This document shows positions 33,389 to 44,184 of a DNA stretch of 64,000 bases, piece by piece (position 1 is the stretch's first letter; each line of letters opens with the position of its first letter). Under the pieces are notes generated by a model that was not told the origin of the DNA, made no database searches, and saw only the letters and a program-made list of their open reading frames with translations. The translations under genes and the position numbers were made by a program. The stretch is from Glandiceps talaboti (lineage: Eukaryota; Hemichordata; Enteropneusta; Spengelidae). The stretch spans positions 2,974,017-3,038,016 of the forward strand of contig NC_135552.1 of assembly GCF_964340395.1 (NCBI RefSeq), in the 5' to 3' direction.

Positions 33389-35696
33389 GTACAGTACTTA
33401 CTTTTATTTACCAGTTTGCATTCAAATATTTTGTCCTGTTAAAATGAACGTTGAGTAACACTAGTTTTAACAAAAAATTATAAATAAGTTGGTATGGTAT
33501 ATCAATTACTGAAAATTAATGTTCCAATTGGAATTTTCTGTTTAAAATCATTCCAATTGAAATTTGGTTTAATTCTGTATTCTAATTAAAACATATAAAA
33601 GCTAAAATTAGGAATTATTTTTCATCAAAACATTATCAAATGTAAAAATTTAGTGTTTAAAGATGGATAATGTTGGATTTTTAGTAGCGTTTGAACAACC
33701 ATGTTACAAGTTAACTTTACCATACAATAATATTAGAGTTGCCATATTTTGAAACTATGGTCCCAAGTATTATAGACACACTATATTACAGTAGTGTATT
33801 GTGTCATATGAGAGACAACATTAAATGTGCTGGTACATGTTTATCAGTTTGCCCATGTACCGCGATGTCATAGTGCATTGACTGTCAATGTATTTTACAT
33901 GTTACAGACCTATGCCCATGTACCGCGATGTCATAGTGCATTGACTGTCAATGTATTTTACATGTTACAGACCTATGCCCATGTAGACCGATGTCATAGT
34001 GCATAGACTGTCAATGTATTTTACATGTTACAGACCTATGCCCATGTACCGCGATGTCATAGTGCATAGACTGTCAATGTATTTTACATGTTACAGACCT
34101 ATGCCCATGTAGACCGATGTCATAGTGCATTGACTGTCAATTTTTTTTACATGTTACAGACCTATGCCCATGTAGACCGATGTCATAGTGCATTGACTGT
34201 CAATGTATTTTACATGTTACAGACCTATGCCCATGTACCGCGATGTCATAGTTCATTGACTGTCAATGTATTTTACATGTTACAGACCTATGCCCATGTA
34301 CCGCGATGTCATAGTGCATTGACTGTCAATGTATTTTACATGTTACAGACCTATGCCCATGTACATGTAGACTGATGTCATAGTGCATTGACTGTCAATG
34401 TATTTTACATGTTACAGACCTATGCCCATGTACATGTAGACTGATGTCATAGTGCATTGACTGCCAATGTATTTTACATGACATTTGTATACGTCTTTTG
34501 CCCTAAACATTCAAAGTAACCAAGCATTGCTTAAATCCACTATTTGACTGAGTAGGCATAGAAGTTGATGTGGCAAATGTTGTCGCCACTCAGCCTGTGA
34601 ACTTGTTATTATCAGCTTCTGTATTTTTGAACACACCTCATCCACAAGTTTGTATTAACCATGAGGGCTATTGAGCATAAAATTAGAATGTCACCTGTTG
34701 GTGTTTGTGGTAATGTGTATAACGACCACATTTCCATGTATCCTATATGTTATTGATGCAAGCTGGTTCTCTTGGTGTGTAGTTGTTTGAGATGAATCTT
34801 GCTACGTCTCTTCTTTGTATACATTGTACCACACAAATACAGGCTGACTTAGTGTCAGTGACTTATTTCAATCAAATACATGTAACTACAATACCTGTAC
34901 TAGATCTTTGAAATGCTGGTTAAAAATAAGAAATCAAACAGAGTTTTACCTATTACTAGGTATAAACTGTGACACTATGACAACAATACAACTCAGAACT
35001 TAACGAGTTGGATAAAACCTGTTTTTCAAACAATTAGGTTTTTTTTTTAGTGTAGCTTTAAAACATATGCCAAATGGTAACAAGTTTTTAAAAGGTAATA
35101 AAGCAATGTAACCATTTTATCTTTTCATCCCAATTTTTTTATGATAAACCTTCTATCATTATTAGTATTAGTATTATTAGTATTAGTATATAATATTTAT
35201 TTAATTATTGTTTATTAATATTGATGATCTAGAGTTTGACTTCCAAGGAGTGCAGGCTTTAAAAAGTGACTCTAGAGATCATCTGCCAATTATACTAGCT
35301 ACTGCCTTAACTAGAGATTATCTCCAATTATATTATCTGCTGTCTTAACTAGAGATCATCTCCCAATTATATTAGCTAAGTTGAAATGCAGTTTACAAAT
35401 ACAGAATTACCAAATTCACTGAGTTATGGATATATTTAAATTATTTTTCATATATTTATTTCTGCTACACACAAAATTTTTCTTTCCAAATCGAATACTT
35501 AAATTTGTCTTATGTTGAAATAAACTACGTCAAAATAGTAGTTTGTATCATTATGAGTAGACCAGTGGATTGAAACTTCAACTGTTTTCACACTTCAGAA
35601 GACCAAGGACATACAGTTATGATTTAAAATAAGTCCACATCTTTATTATCACAACTGCACTGAAGTTTAGTGGTACTATAGTCATTGTGAAGTGTT

Positions 35697-35727
<31 letters not shown>

Positions 35728-35907
35728 GTCTGTCTGTCTGCATGTGTTGCCATGGCTGTGCATGTACATTGTGTGTCTGTATGTATGTATGTATACATGT
35801 ATGTATGTATGTATGTATGTATGTATGTATGTATGTATGTATGTATGTATGTATGTATGTATGTATGTATGTATGTATGTATGCACATGTGTGTCACTGC
35901 ATGTGTT

Positions 35908-35966
<59 letters not shown>

Positions 35967-38016
35967 GGTGTAAGAGAATGACAGTCAAAATTTATATTGC
36001 TGTGCTTAGCCAATTGCAGTACATATTTAAGTTAATATATGGCAGGATGGTTCATATATGCAATTGCTATTATAATAGATTATTACACAAATCAGGCAAC
36101 AAATGCTGTGAGTTTTGTCAAAAACTTCAAACTCAAAAACTATTATTAGTACATGTATTATTTTTTATTCCATTTCAAGCAGCTTTTCTCATTTTATATC
36201 CCTCCTATATATAGTGGCCTTTCATTCGAGTCCTTGGAGTTCAAGAACCAGCCTCCACACTATTTTCCATCCTCAATGGTCTTATGCATATCATTGGCAT
36301 CCGAGAATACAAACGACACTTACCACCTAGTGCTCCTATGTACTGGGTTTGGCATGCATTTGCTGCAGTAAGTATATACCATTATCATGTTCTATAAGTT
36401 TTCTTCATTTGCTCAAAACTGCTTTCCAGTTACTACCCCTTTAAATTTGTTAAAACTTTACACCCTATCTATATAGGGTGTAATTACATAGAGTTACAGA
36501 AACCAAGTCATTAAAGCCTGACACCCTATATATAGGGTGTAATTACATAGAGTTACAGAAACCAAGTCATTAAAGCCTGACACCCTATGTAGGGTGTAAT
36601 TACATAGAGTTATAGAAACCAAGTCATTCAAACCTAATACCCTATGTAGGGTGTAATTACATAGAGTTACAGAAACCAAGTCATTAAAGCCTGACACCCT
36701 ATATGTAGGGTGTAATTACATAGAGTTAGAGAAACCAAGTCTTGAAAGCCTAATACCCTATATGTAGGGTGTAATTACATAGAGTTACAGAAACCAAGTC
36801 TTGAAAGCCTAATACCCTATGTAGGGTGTAATTACATAGAGTTACAGAAACCAAGTCATTAAAGCCTGACACCCTATGTAGGGTGTAATTACATAGAGTT
36901 AAACTCCACACAGTATCTATGAGCCTAGCATAGACAGTAGAGGGGTTGGAATCTACACACAGTATCTATGAGCCTAGCATAGACAGTAGAGGGGTCGGAA
37001 TCTACACACAGTATCTATGATTTTAGCACGGACAGTGGAGGGGATACTCCACACACTAACCCCATCTACATGGCACTAAAAATCCTACCTGAGGTAGGAT
37101 TCAGGATAGTTTGAAGCCCACGTAGACGCAAACACGTCCTGAACCTGTCCTGAACCTGTCCTAGCTGACTTAGGACACCTTTGAGAGGTTTCCTGAAACC
37201 CTCCTGACTTCGTCCTATGTACTGTCAGAATGGAACGCACGACATCTACGCTGTAACCTTCCTACGTGTGTAGACACAAATCTATCCTAGGACTCAGGTA
37301 GGACTTGGGACTGCCTCAGGTAGGACGACCTACATGTAGATGGGGCTACTGTCTATGATTTGTACATTTTAGCACAGTAGTGGGGTCAGAAATTCCACAC
37401 AGTGTCAGGGTATTTATTGTGGATTTTAAAATCAATGTGAAACAACATATGTCAAGTTCATGTTTAACATTTGTAACTCAATAAATTGCAAAGCATTAAT
37501 AAATGTATAAAATATTTGTTATTGTATGTAGGATAACAAACTTTTTACACATTTTTTTAGGTTTTTGCAATATAATGACTTACAAACGTAGACTTTGTCA
37601 ATGTTCTTTCACATTGGTTTTTCAGGTAGGAAGCCAGGATAAAATTGTTTTATAAATTAAAAAAATCCAAAATAAATATCCAATCCTCATCCATCCACTT
37701 TAAAGATCATACCGTATTTACAAGATAAAAGTCTGCTCAGACATTGCAGTTTTCTTTTCAGAATAAAGTTATTGTTAACTTACCACAAAGATTCAGAAAA
37801 CTGTCAGCCACCCAAAACATAGCGTTGTTAGTAACAGACTTTTAGACATTTCATTATTGGTTGAGATTTTAAAATTTCTGATGCTGTATTTTGATATTCA
37901 CTAGAATTTAGAAAGAATTAAACTTGATTTGTCTTCTCTTTTCCCTGTTTCAGGTTGGTGTGAACACTTGGTTTTGGTCAACCGTTTTTCACACAAGAGA
38001 CATTCTACTTACAGAG
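33080..38016 (+). CDS. PGAP3: PGAP3 homologue, GPI-anchor remodelling (PER1/CREST family), 3' partial
   Basis: Three exons in phase 0: 33080-33388, 36215-36367, 37954-38016 (175 codons of roughly 320 in the family). Family role: an ER/Golgi multi-pass membrane protein needed to remove the sn-2 acyl chain of GPI anchors. Seen here: an N-terminal signal-like segment (hydrophobic YLQAVILTYLI), the luminal cysteine-rich block NCRQQCSDINC and WSCSEECSHGCMWKTV, VPQFHGKWPFIRVLGVQEPA, and the CREST-type motif WFWSTVFHTRD (Ser163, His167, Asp170). Acceptor at 33044 precedes two adjacent ATGs (33080, 33083). The donor at 38017 is good, but no exon encoding the expected 'KMDYF...' continuation was found before 64000. 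Either the next intron exceeds 26 kb and contains both GPCRs, or the gene is broken or misassembled. Confidence 0.9.
33836..34482. repeat. 63-bp minisatellite in PGAP3 intron
   Basis: About 10 units: TTTTACATGTTACAGACCTA, TGCCCATGTACCGCGATGTC, ATAGTGCATTGACTGTCAAT. Two sub-types (GTACCGCGATG and GTAGACCGATG). Each carries a weak 3' splice-site-like TTTTACATGTTACAG on the sense strand. Confidence 0.94.
34483..36214. other. PGAP3 intron, mostly unique
   Basis: No exon between 34483 and 36214 apart from the start of exon 2. 35230-35380 holds a short duplicated CTAGAGATCATCTCCCAATT motif. Confidence 0.45.
35640..35965 (-). mobile_element. Dispersed microsatellite-bearing element, minus orientation
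   Basis: Reverse complement contains ATGACTATAGTACCACTAAA and CTTCAGTGCAGTTGTGATAA, matching the diverged 3' end (GCCTATAGCACTACTGAAC...TTCAGCTGTGCTAA) of the family at 7257. It is fused to (CAGA)n, (CATA)n and (CA)n tracts at 35698-35965. Confidence 0.5.
36215..36367 (+). CDS. PGAP3: PGAP3 coding exon 2
   Basis: 51 codons: WPFIRVLGVQEPASTLFSIL, a transmembrane segment, then the loop YKRHLPPSAPMYWVWHAFAA. Acceptor TATATATAG, donor GTAAGT. Confidence 0.9.
36465..36900. repeat. ~60-bp minisatellite with embedded palindrome
   Basis: About 8 units with GGGTGTAATTACATAGAGTT, ACAGAAACCAAGTCATTAAA, GCCTGACACCCTATATATAG. ACACCCTATATATAGGGTGT is a perfect inverted repeat; its centre varies between units (TATATATA, TATGTA, TATATGTA) while pairing arms stay intact. 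Confidence 0.93.
36903..37056. repeat. 51-bp tandem repeat
   Basis: About 2.7 units with CACACAGTATCTATGAGCCT and AGCATAGACAGTAGAGGGG; a further half unit follows the MITE at 37346. Confidence 0.85.
37060..37345. mobile_element. MITE with CCCCATCTACATG termini (286 bp)
   Basis: CCCCATCTACATG at the left and CATGTAGATGGGG at the right are exact inverts; the interior is rich in inverted GGTAGGA/TCCTACC and AGGAC/GTCCT motifs. It splits the 51-bp repeat, so it inserted after that array formed. Confidence 0.75.
37391..37699. mobile_element. Foldback MITE, TTAA family (copy 3)
   Basis: Arms share TTGTAACTCAATAAATTGCA / TTGCAATATAATGACTTACAA and CAAAATAAATATCCAATCC; right end CATCCACT abuts TTAA (37700-37703). 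The left terminus is eroded. Confidence 0.65.
37954..38016 (+). CDS. PGAP3: PGAP3 coding exon 3
   Basis: 21 codons: VGVNTWFWSTVFHTRD then ILLTE, the most conserved motif in the family. Acceptor CTGTTTCAG, donor GTAAAA. Confidence 0.9.
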
Positions 38017-39069
38017 GTAAAACAACAAGATATGTACATATATGATATATAATCTATTATCTATAATCTTAATCTTTATTTCTTATAAAGCATATTTATT
38101 AAAAATAATCACAATGTGCTGTACAACTGACCGCAAAAACAAACAAACAAATAAGACAACAAAAATACACTATTTGAAAAACTGTTCAAAATGTAAAATT
38201 TTACGAAAATGCTAGTCAAAAGGTACGCATACATAAAGGTATAAAATATGAAATGATAAAACAACCTAAAAAGTTTTCAAACTGTTTATAAAAGCTGTAT
38301 AATAAAGAAACAGCTCATTAGCTCAGATCTGTGATGGCAAGGCATTCAAATAGACAGGGGGCACAAATTGAAAAACCTGGGGGTGGGGGGAGGGGGGGGG
38401 GGTGGGGGGGTGGGGGGTGGGTTACCATAATACATAGTACTGCCAATAGGCTAGTGTAAATTAATGGTAGCATTGGAGTGAGAACAAAGGGTAAGACCAA
38501 AAAGCCCACCTTGTCAGCAGTTCACTTAAATAAGATGGTGCAATTTAACTTTAAAAGTAATACTAATACATAAAATTTTGAATTCAATTTCCTGCTGAAC
38601 AGGGAGCCTGTGTAAATCATAAAGAATTGGAGTAACATGTATATATATCTGATTACAAATATAAAATACCTCTGATCACTGAGGATAATAAAACAATGCA
38701 AAATGTCACAATAAATTTGATACACATTGTCATGCAATGTAAACTCTAGAGGGCGCTCTTTGTATCCTTGCATCAAAGCCCAAAGCCCTACCATATAATT
38801 TATGAGTTTGTTTACCAGCTTGATACCCAGTGGACATGAAACACATTGCTGGAGATGGCATTTTTATTTGACTGAGTGAATTCTCACTATAATTCTTCAT
38901 TAATTCACATAGCATATAAAAAATCAAAATCTATAAGTGAAAATAAGAATTTTGTGAATATATTTTTGGTACCTACAAGTATTTTTTTATATTGCACACA
39001 CTGACATGGACACAAACACACACTTATAAATGCACAGACATGGACACAGACACACACTGACTCACACAT

Positions 39070-39125
<56 letters not shown>

Positions 39126-39387
39126 GCCATTAGTGGATGCACTCGACTATATAACTACACTTGTTTGTTAATGTTAGTGTAGTCTAGGATTCATTGCCAA
39201 GTTTATGTTGTTATTGTCATTAAGTTTACTTTTATTAATAAATTCATACTGACAGTACTGAACTACAGACTAATTCATTTATAATCAATAAGATAGAAAA
39301 AAAAGCCAGACATAAGTACCAGAAGTTTGTAGTTGAATTTTATTAAATCATTTGTGTATGTGGTACAAGTATGTAAATTATCTTTCA
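38017..39387. other. Region after PGAP3 exon 3; no exon found
   Basis: 38379-38420 is a G-rich tract (several runs of six or more G). 39000-39122 is a (CA)n microsatellite. No further PGAP3 exon is recognisable. Confidence 0.5.
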
Positions 39388-39942
39388 AAAAGACAGTACG
39401 TAGTGATTTCATAGCCAGGTATAGACAGATAGACAGTATGTAGTGATTTCATAGCCAGGTATAGACAGTATGTAGTGATTTCATAGCCAGGTATAGACAG
39501 TATGTAGTGATTTCATAGCCAGGTATAGACAGTACGTAGTGATTTCATAGCCAGTTATAGACAGTATGTAGTGATTTCATAGCCAGGTATAGACAGTATG
39601 TAGTGATTTCATAGCCAGGTATAGACAGTACATAGTGATTTCATAGCCAGGTATAGACAGTATGTAGTGATTTCATAGCCAGGTATAGACAGTATGTAGT
39701 GATTTCATAGCCAGGTATAGACAGTACGTAGTGATTTCATAGCCAGGTATAGACAGTACGTAGTGATTTCATAGCCAGGTAAAGACAGTATGTAGTGATT
39801 TCATAGCCAGGTATAGACAGTACGTAGTGATTTCATAGCCAGGTATAGACAGTACGTAGTGATTTCATAGCCAGGTAAAGACAGTATGTAGTGATTTCAT
39901 AGCCAGGTATAGACAGTACATAGTGATTTCATAGCCAGGTAT
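39388..39942. repeat. 32-bp minisatellite copying the GPCR stop-codon region
   Basis: About 17 units of TAGTGATTTCATAGCCAGGT + ATAGACAGTATG. On the minus strand a unit contains ACCTGGCTATGA, the last four codons (T-W-L-stop) of the GPCR that begins at 41296. The 5'-most copy is the functional one; the rest would lie in its 3' UTR. Confidence 0.94.
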
Positions 39943-41296
39943 TAAGAGTATCATCATTGAATGGCAGTGCTGTAGTCATGCCCTTCTCATTATCAAGTTC
40001 ATAAACTATATTAAAGGAACTGAAACTAACTGAAGAATGTTTTCTGCAACTTCTAGAACTATTACTTGAATTGTTATTTTCATTGTTGTTCACCTCAATG
40101 GAATCCTCGTTAACAAATGCGAAGTTGTCAAAACCCTGCATATTATGAACGGGATCCATTTGGTCGAGGACAGAAATTCGGTCATCATGATTTTCAGGGT
40201 TAGCAAGTTGCTCTTCGTTAATTTCAGCATTCCTTTCAATGTCTGGCATGTCATCAGTCTGTCTGTTTCCATTAGGCACGTTAAAAACACTGGAACATCT
40301 GTATGTCTTGTAATTTGTTGAAAAATACCTGTCATCACTAGACTTGTCATCAATGCATCCAAATGCTTTTTTGAAGGCTTTTCTATATTGCACACTCATA
40401 ATGTTGTATATGAGAGGGTTGACTGATGCATTGATATACAGTAGAATCTCTGATACTCGCAGAAATAGTTGAATTGTCTGAGCTTGCATGCTGGCGTTTA
40501 TTGAGTTGGCAATAATTATGTATTGTAATAAGTGAAAGGGAAGAAGACATACGAAGTATACAATAGCAGTTACCAGAAGCATGCATACCACATGAAGACG
40601 ACGTTTCCTACGTTTTGATGTCATCGTCTTCTCCAACAGTTTTTCTGCAACTGTTTGTCGACAAGTTAATTTGCAAATAATCAGTGTGTACGAAAGAATG
40701 ATTATTATCAGAGAAAGAAAAAATGGCACTGTTTTGACTATTGAACTGACAAAAAACATTGTTAAGTCAGTTAGGTAACAGTAAATGACTGAAGGTATGG
40801 TAAACAGCATTGCTAAAATCCAAATAAAAACGATATGTCTCACACAGCGCATTCTCTGTAAATGAAAATGTCGGCGTTTCAAAGGATGACAGATTGCAAC
40901 ATAGCGTTCTATGCAAATCAGAGAAATCGTGAACATGGATGCAAACGATGCCATGTAAGTCGTAAAGTTTTGTAGTAGGCATAGCAACGATAAATAATCC
41001 AAGTACATTGGCAGTAGTCTCATTACTGCCCCCAGTGTCAGAAAAAAGATATCGGCAGTGCATAGATTTAATAGGTATATGTTAGTCACAGTGTGCATGT
41101 ATTTCACTTTCCTCATCACATGGATAAATGCTCCATTCCCAACAATCCCAAAGGTTGAGATTACAACAAGGAAAACTGTGTACACGGTATTACCCTCCGG
41201 ATAGATTCTATCTTGAGTTGTTTCTGTACTGGTGTTCAGTGTATCATTGTATGTTATATTATAATTATATGTTGTTGCTATGGCAGTGGTTTCCAT
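39929..41296 (-). CDS. Class A (rhodopsin-like) peptide-type GPCR
   Basis: 455 residues in one exon, seven hydrophobic segments. N-terminus has three N-glycosylation sequons (N13, N17, N21) and no signal peptide. Landmarks: G53-N54 (TM1), NLCTAD with D82 (TM2), C106 before TM3 and C173 in loop 2 (expected disulphide), ERY 130-132, W159 (TM4), P191 (TM5), LLPF with P253 (TM6, Trp of the usual CWxP absent), NPLIY 293-297, C314 as a possible palmitoylation site, and a long Asn/Ser-rich tail. Overall it resembles invertebrate neuropeptide receptors (TRH, neuromedin-U or galanin/somatostatin type), but I cannot assign a ligand. An acceptor (TTTTTTAAATTCAG) 27 nt before the ATG suggests a spliced 5' UTR. 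The last four codons, ending TGA, belong to a 32-bp array that continues downstream. Confidence 0.93.
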   Translation of the reverse strand: METTAIATTYNYNITYNDTLNTSTETTQDRIYPEGNTVYTVFLVVISTFGIVGNGAFIHVMRKVKYMHTVTNIYLLNLCTADIFFLTLGAVMRLLPMYLDYLSLLCLLQNFTTYMASFASMFTISLICIERYVAICHPLKRRHFHLQRMRCVRHIVFIWILAMLFTIPSVIYCYLTDLTMFFVSSIVKTVPFFLSLIIIILSYTLIICKLTCRQTVAEKLLEKTMTSKRRKRRLHVVCMLLVTAIVYFVCLLPFHLLQYIIIANSINASMQAQTIQLFLRVSEILLYINASVNPLIYNIMSVQYRKAFKKAFGCIDDKSSDDRYFSTNYKTYRCSSVFNVPNGNRQTDDMPDIERNAEINEEQLANPENHDDRISVLDQMDPVHNMQGFDNFAFVNEDSIEVNNNENNNSSNSSRSCRKHSSVSFSSFNIVYELDNEKGMTTALPFNDDTLNTWL

Positions 41297-41323
41297 GGTG
41301 TCCTTATTTCCAACCCCATCAAT
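41297..41323 (-). other. 5' UTR part of the GPCR coding exon
   Basis: Between the acceptor AG (41324-41325) and ATG 41296. The stretch is open in frame, but a TAA lies just upstream of the acceptor. The partner exon is not identified; a donor-like ACAG/GTGAGA near 46490 on the minus strand is one weak candidate. Confidence 0.4.
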
Positions 41324-42130
41324 CTGAATTTAAAAAATAAACAAAGCTACATCAGTTTTCCATCAAAATTTCAAACTTTTGACTGAATTGTAAAAGACAA
41401 CAACAGAAAACTAGCTAATTTCAGAAATGAAGAAATTTCAAAAATCAACTCATCAAAAGCCAATTCTTGTAAAATGCTGCTACTTTCCTCCACTTTCATG
41501 AGATCAGTGTTTGTTCAAGGTCAAAGTTCATACAGATATTTCAATGTTCTTCACTCTGTGTAGGTCAAAGGACACTTATCCATAGTCATAATAAAATTAT
41601 ATAAGAAAATTCTAATTTCTTCCAAATTATCTTAGTTTTCCTGGCTCTAATCAGGTCAAAATTTCAACTAGTATCTGGTTCACAACAGTACATCATATCA
41701 TTTAATAAAAATTATCAAATTTGTACATTTTCCCCTACTATGATCATGTCAAAGTTCATTTAATAAAGGTCATAGTTCATGCAAGTTTATTATACCATAT
41801 ACATTTTGTAAGTATAAGAGATAAAAAAATTAAAATTCAAGATGTAAAATTTGGGTCAGAAAACTAACATATACTAGTCAAGTCTAGATGTTGTAAAGTT
41901 AGAGTTACAAAGCAAAGTACGGTAACTAGAGGGTAGTGTATAATATTACTGGGTATAATCTTTGACCAGTGAATTTCACATCAGTGTCTTGTTCTGAGTG
42001 CTTAGATACCTGAAAGATGTCAATGTTATGTGTTGGATTTTCAGCCAGTTCAGGTCAGGATAGTATTCAATCATACTTGGCCCCCTCCTACTGAGCAGTA
42101 AGGTTAATAGTACCCACACTAAATTCTCTA
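41324..42130. other. Upstream of the GPCR coding exon; nothing recognised
   Basis: AT-rich. Repeated weak TCAAAGTTCAT-type words (41518, 41755, 41768) suggest an old diverged repeat. Confidence 0.4.
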
Positions 42131-42139
42131 TATTGTACA

Positions 42140-42534
42140 TAGTTAGTGAGTGGGTGGGTGAGTGAGTGAGTGAGTGAGTGAGTGAGTGAGTGAGTGAGTG
42201 AGTGAGTGAGTGAGTGAGTGAGTGGTTGAGTGAGTGAGTGAGTGAGTGAGTGAGTGAGTGACTGACTGAATGAGTGAGTGAGTGAGTGAGTGAGTGAGTG
42301 AGTGAGTGAGTGAGTGGTTGAGTGAGTGAGTGAGTGAGTGACTGAATGAGTGAGTGAGTGAGTGAGTGAGTGAGTGGTTGAGTGAGTGAGTGAGTGACTG
42401 AATGAGTGAGTGAGTGAGTGAGTGAGTGAGTGACTGAATGAGTGAGTGAGTGAGTAAGTGACTGAATGAGTGAGTGAGTGAGTGAGTGAGTGAGTGACTG
42501 AGTGAGTGAGTGAGTGAGTGAGTGAGTGAGTGAG

Positions 42535-42535
<1 letters not shown>
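42140..42535. repeat. (GAGT)n microsatellite with higher-order interruptions
   Basis: Tetranucleotide GAGT broken at intervals by GGTTGAGT and GACTGAATGAGT, giving a periodic super-pattern. Confidence 0.95.
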
Positions 42536-42537
<2 letters not shown>

Positions 42538-42570
<33 letters not shown>

Positions 42571-43975
42571 CTTTATTCCTCCTCAAAGAGAAGAGTTACA
42601 ACTCAGTTCACAAATATACAAAAAACAAAATAATAAATAAATAACTATAGAGTGCATGACTTCATTAGTCAGTTAAACGATAAACTTAAGGATTTTATCT
42701 TGAATATTTCCTATTTGTTCGGTTGCTGAAATTTATATTTACTGTCATCTAAAAAATTGACAGTAAGAAGTAAGAGTGTGACGAGACATCATAATCCAAT
42801 CAAAAGTCTAAGCATGTGTCTATAAGCTTATAGACTATATCTTGAAATATTTCCCATTCGTATGGTTGCTGAAAGTGTTTTTTGCTATCTTCTAAGATGC
42901 TGATAGTAAAATCAACTTCATTTAAGTTGTACAAACGTACAGCAAAGTTAACGTTGATATTATCAAACATAGTTGACCAGAAAATGTCTCTTCGTACAGC
43001 CGTATTACGACATGAAGTCAATAAATGAGTTAGATAATCTCCAACGAGCTCTTGGCATTTAGAACATTCAGTTTGTCCTAAAGAGGCTAGGATTTTCATT
43101 ATTTTGTAAACAATTGGCCTGTAACGAGGAAACTTACGTGATTGGGAATACAGACGAAACGGTACAAGGCTCTGATGTAATTGAGAGAAGAGTAATAATT
43201 CGTCTCTACTATCTAATCTCTGTCTCCAAAGATTGTACTCGTTTTCATTAATGGCTTCCTTTACAATGGTTTTCCATATTGTTTTAAGGAGGAAAATAGC
43301 TTGTTGTACAGAATTCATCGAGGAAGCATGAAAGATTGTATTTTGACAAGATTTCCACAATATCAGGAATGAAACCCATACATCTTTTAACTGAAGAAAG
43401 TTTGAACTCAAAAAGACGTAGAAATATATGGTTCCTGGTCGACGAATTGTCACTGTTGCATAGAGTTCCAAAAAAGCGTAATTTGCACTTATCAATATAG
43501 GCTCCTACTGACATTAAACCTAGAGCACCTAAAGTTAAATCTGTTGAAGTTCTCGGAGGTAGACCTTGAATAATTTTCACAGCGTAACGCTGACACTTTT
43601 CAAGCATTATTAATTCAGTGTTAGTGTATGTCCACAGTTCACAGGTGTGTAAGGCTGCTGGGAGGCACATGCGTTTCCACAATTCAGCACTGACGATTGG
43701 GTTAAGTCCATGTGGTCCAACCCCAACACTTCAAAGAGAATTAATCAAACCTCTGCCTTTTTTACAAGCAGAAAGTGTATGTTCCATTGTTGACGACGTA
43801 TTTGAAATTTGCAAGCCAACGATCGTAATTGAGTCAACTTCTGTAAAACGAGATTTATATAAGGACAGGTTCCTGTGTTGATACAATCGTTTGTGTTCAC
43901 TTTTGGTTTCTCCAAATACTATAATGCGACTTTTTGAATCCGATAATTTTCATCTCCATTTCGAGCTGTATGCTG
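42538..43975 (-). mobile_element. 5'-truncated, decayed LINE
   Basis: Reading on the minus strand: KSRIIVFGE, a palm-to-thumb region of reverse transcriptase, GPHGLNPIVSAELWKRM and ALHTCELWTYTN (C-terminal RT domain), then after a frameshift (about 43300-43490) a C-terminal domain with CSKCQELVGDYLTHLLTSC (a Cys/His knuckle). One in-frame stop near 43725. The 3' UTR ends GGAATAAAGAAAC with an (AAC)n tail. No RT catalytic core (YADD) remains. Confidence 0.85.
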
Positions 43976-44021
43976 GGTGGGTGGGTGGGTGAGTGAGTGA
44001 GTGAGTGAGTGAGTGAGTGAG
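43976..44021. repeat. (GGGT)/(GAGT) microsatellite
   Basis: Short GGGTGGGTGAGTGAGT run at the LINE's 5' truncation point, matching the tetranucleotide repeat beyond its 3' end; the LINE may have inserted in an older GAGT array. Confidence 0.85.
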
Positions 44022-44184
44022 TAGTCATATAAATTATCCAAATACGCCATACTTTCAGCTAAGGTAAATCTGACATTCCTAAATACTTCAAATGACAGTT
44101 TTAATTTGGGTTATACTAGAAAACTTGATATAGACATTATAAATAGAGTCATCATACTTTTCTTTTTGTTTTACAATATAAGTT

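Noticed and set aside
42143-42586. Thr-Leu/Ser-His repeat frame
   Set aside because: (GAGT)n microsatellite followed by the LINE tail.
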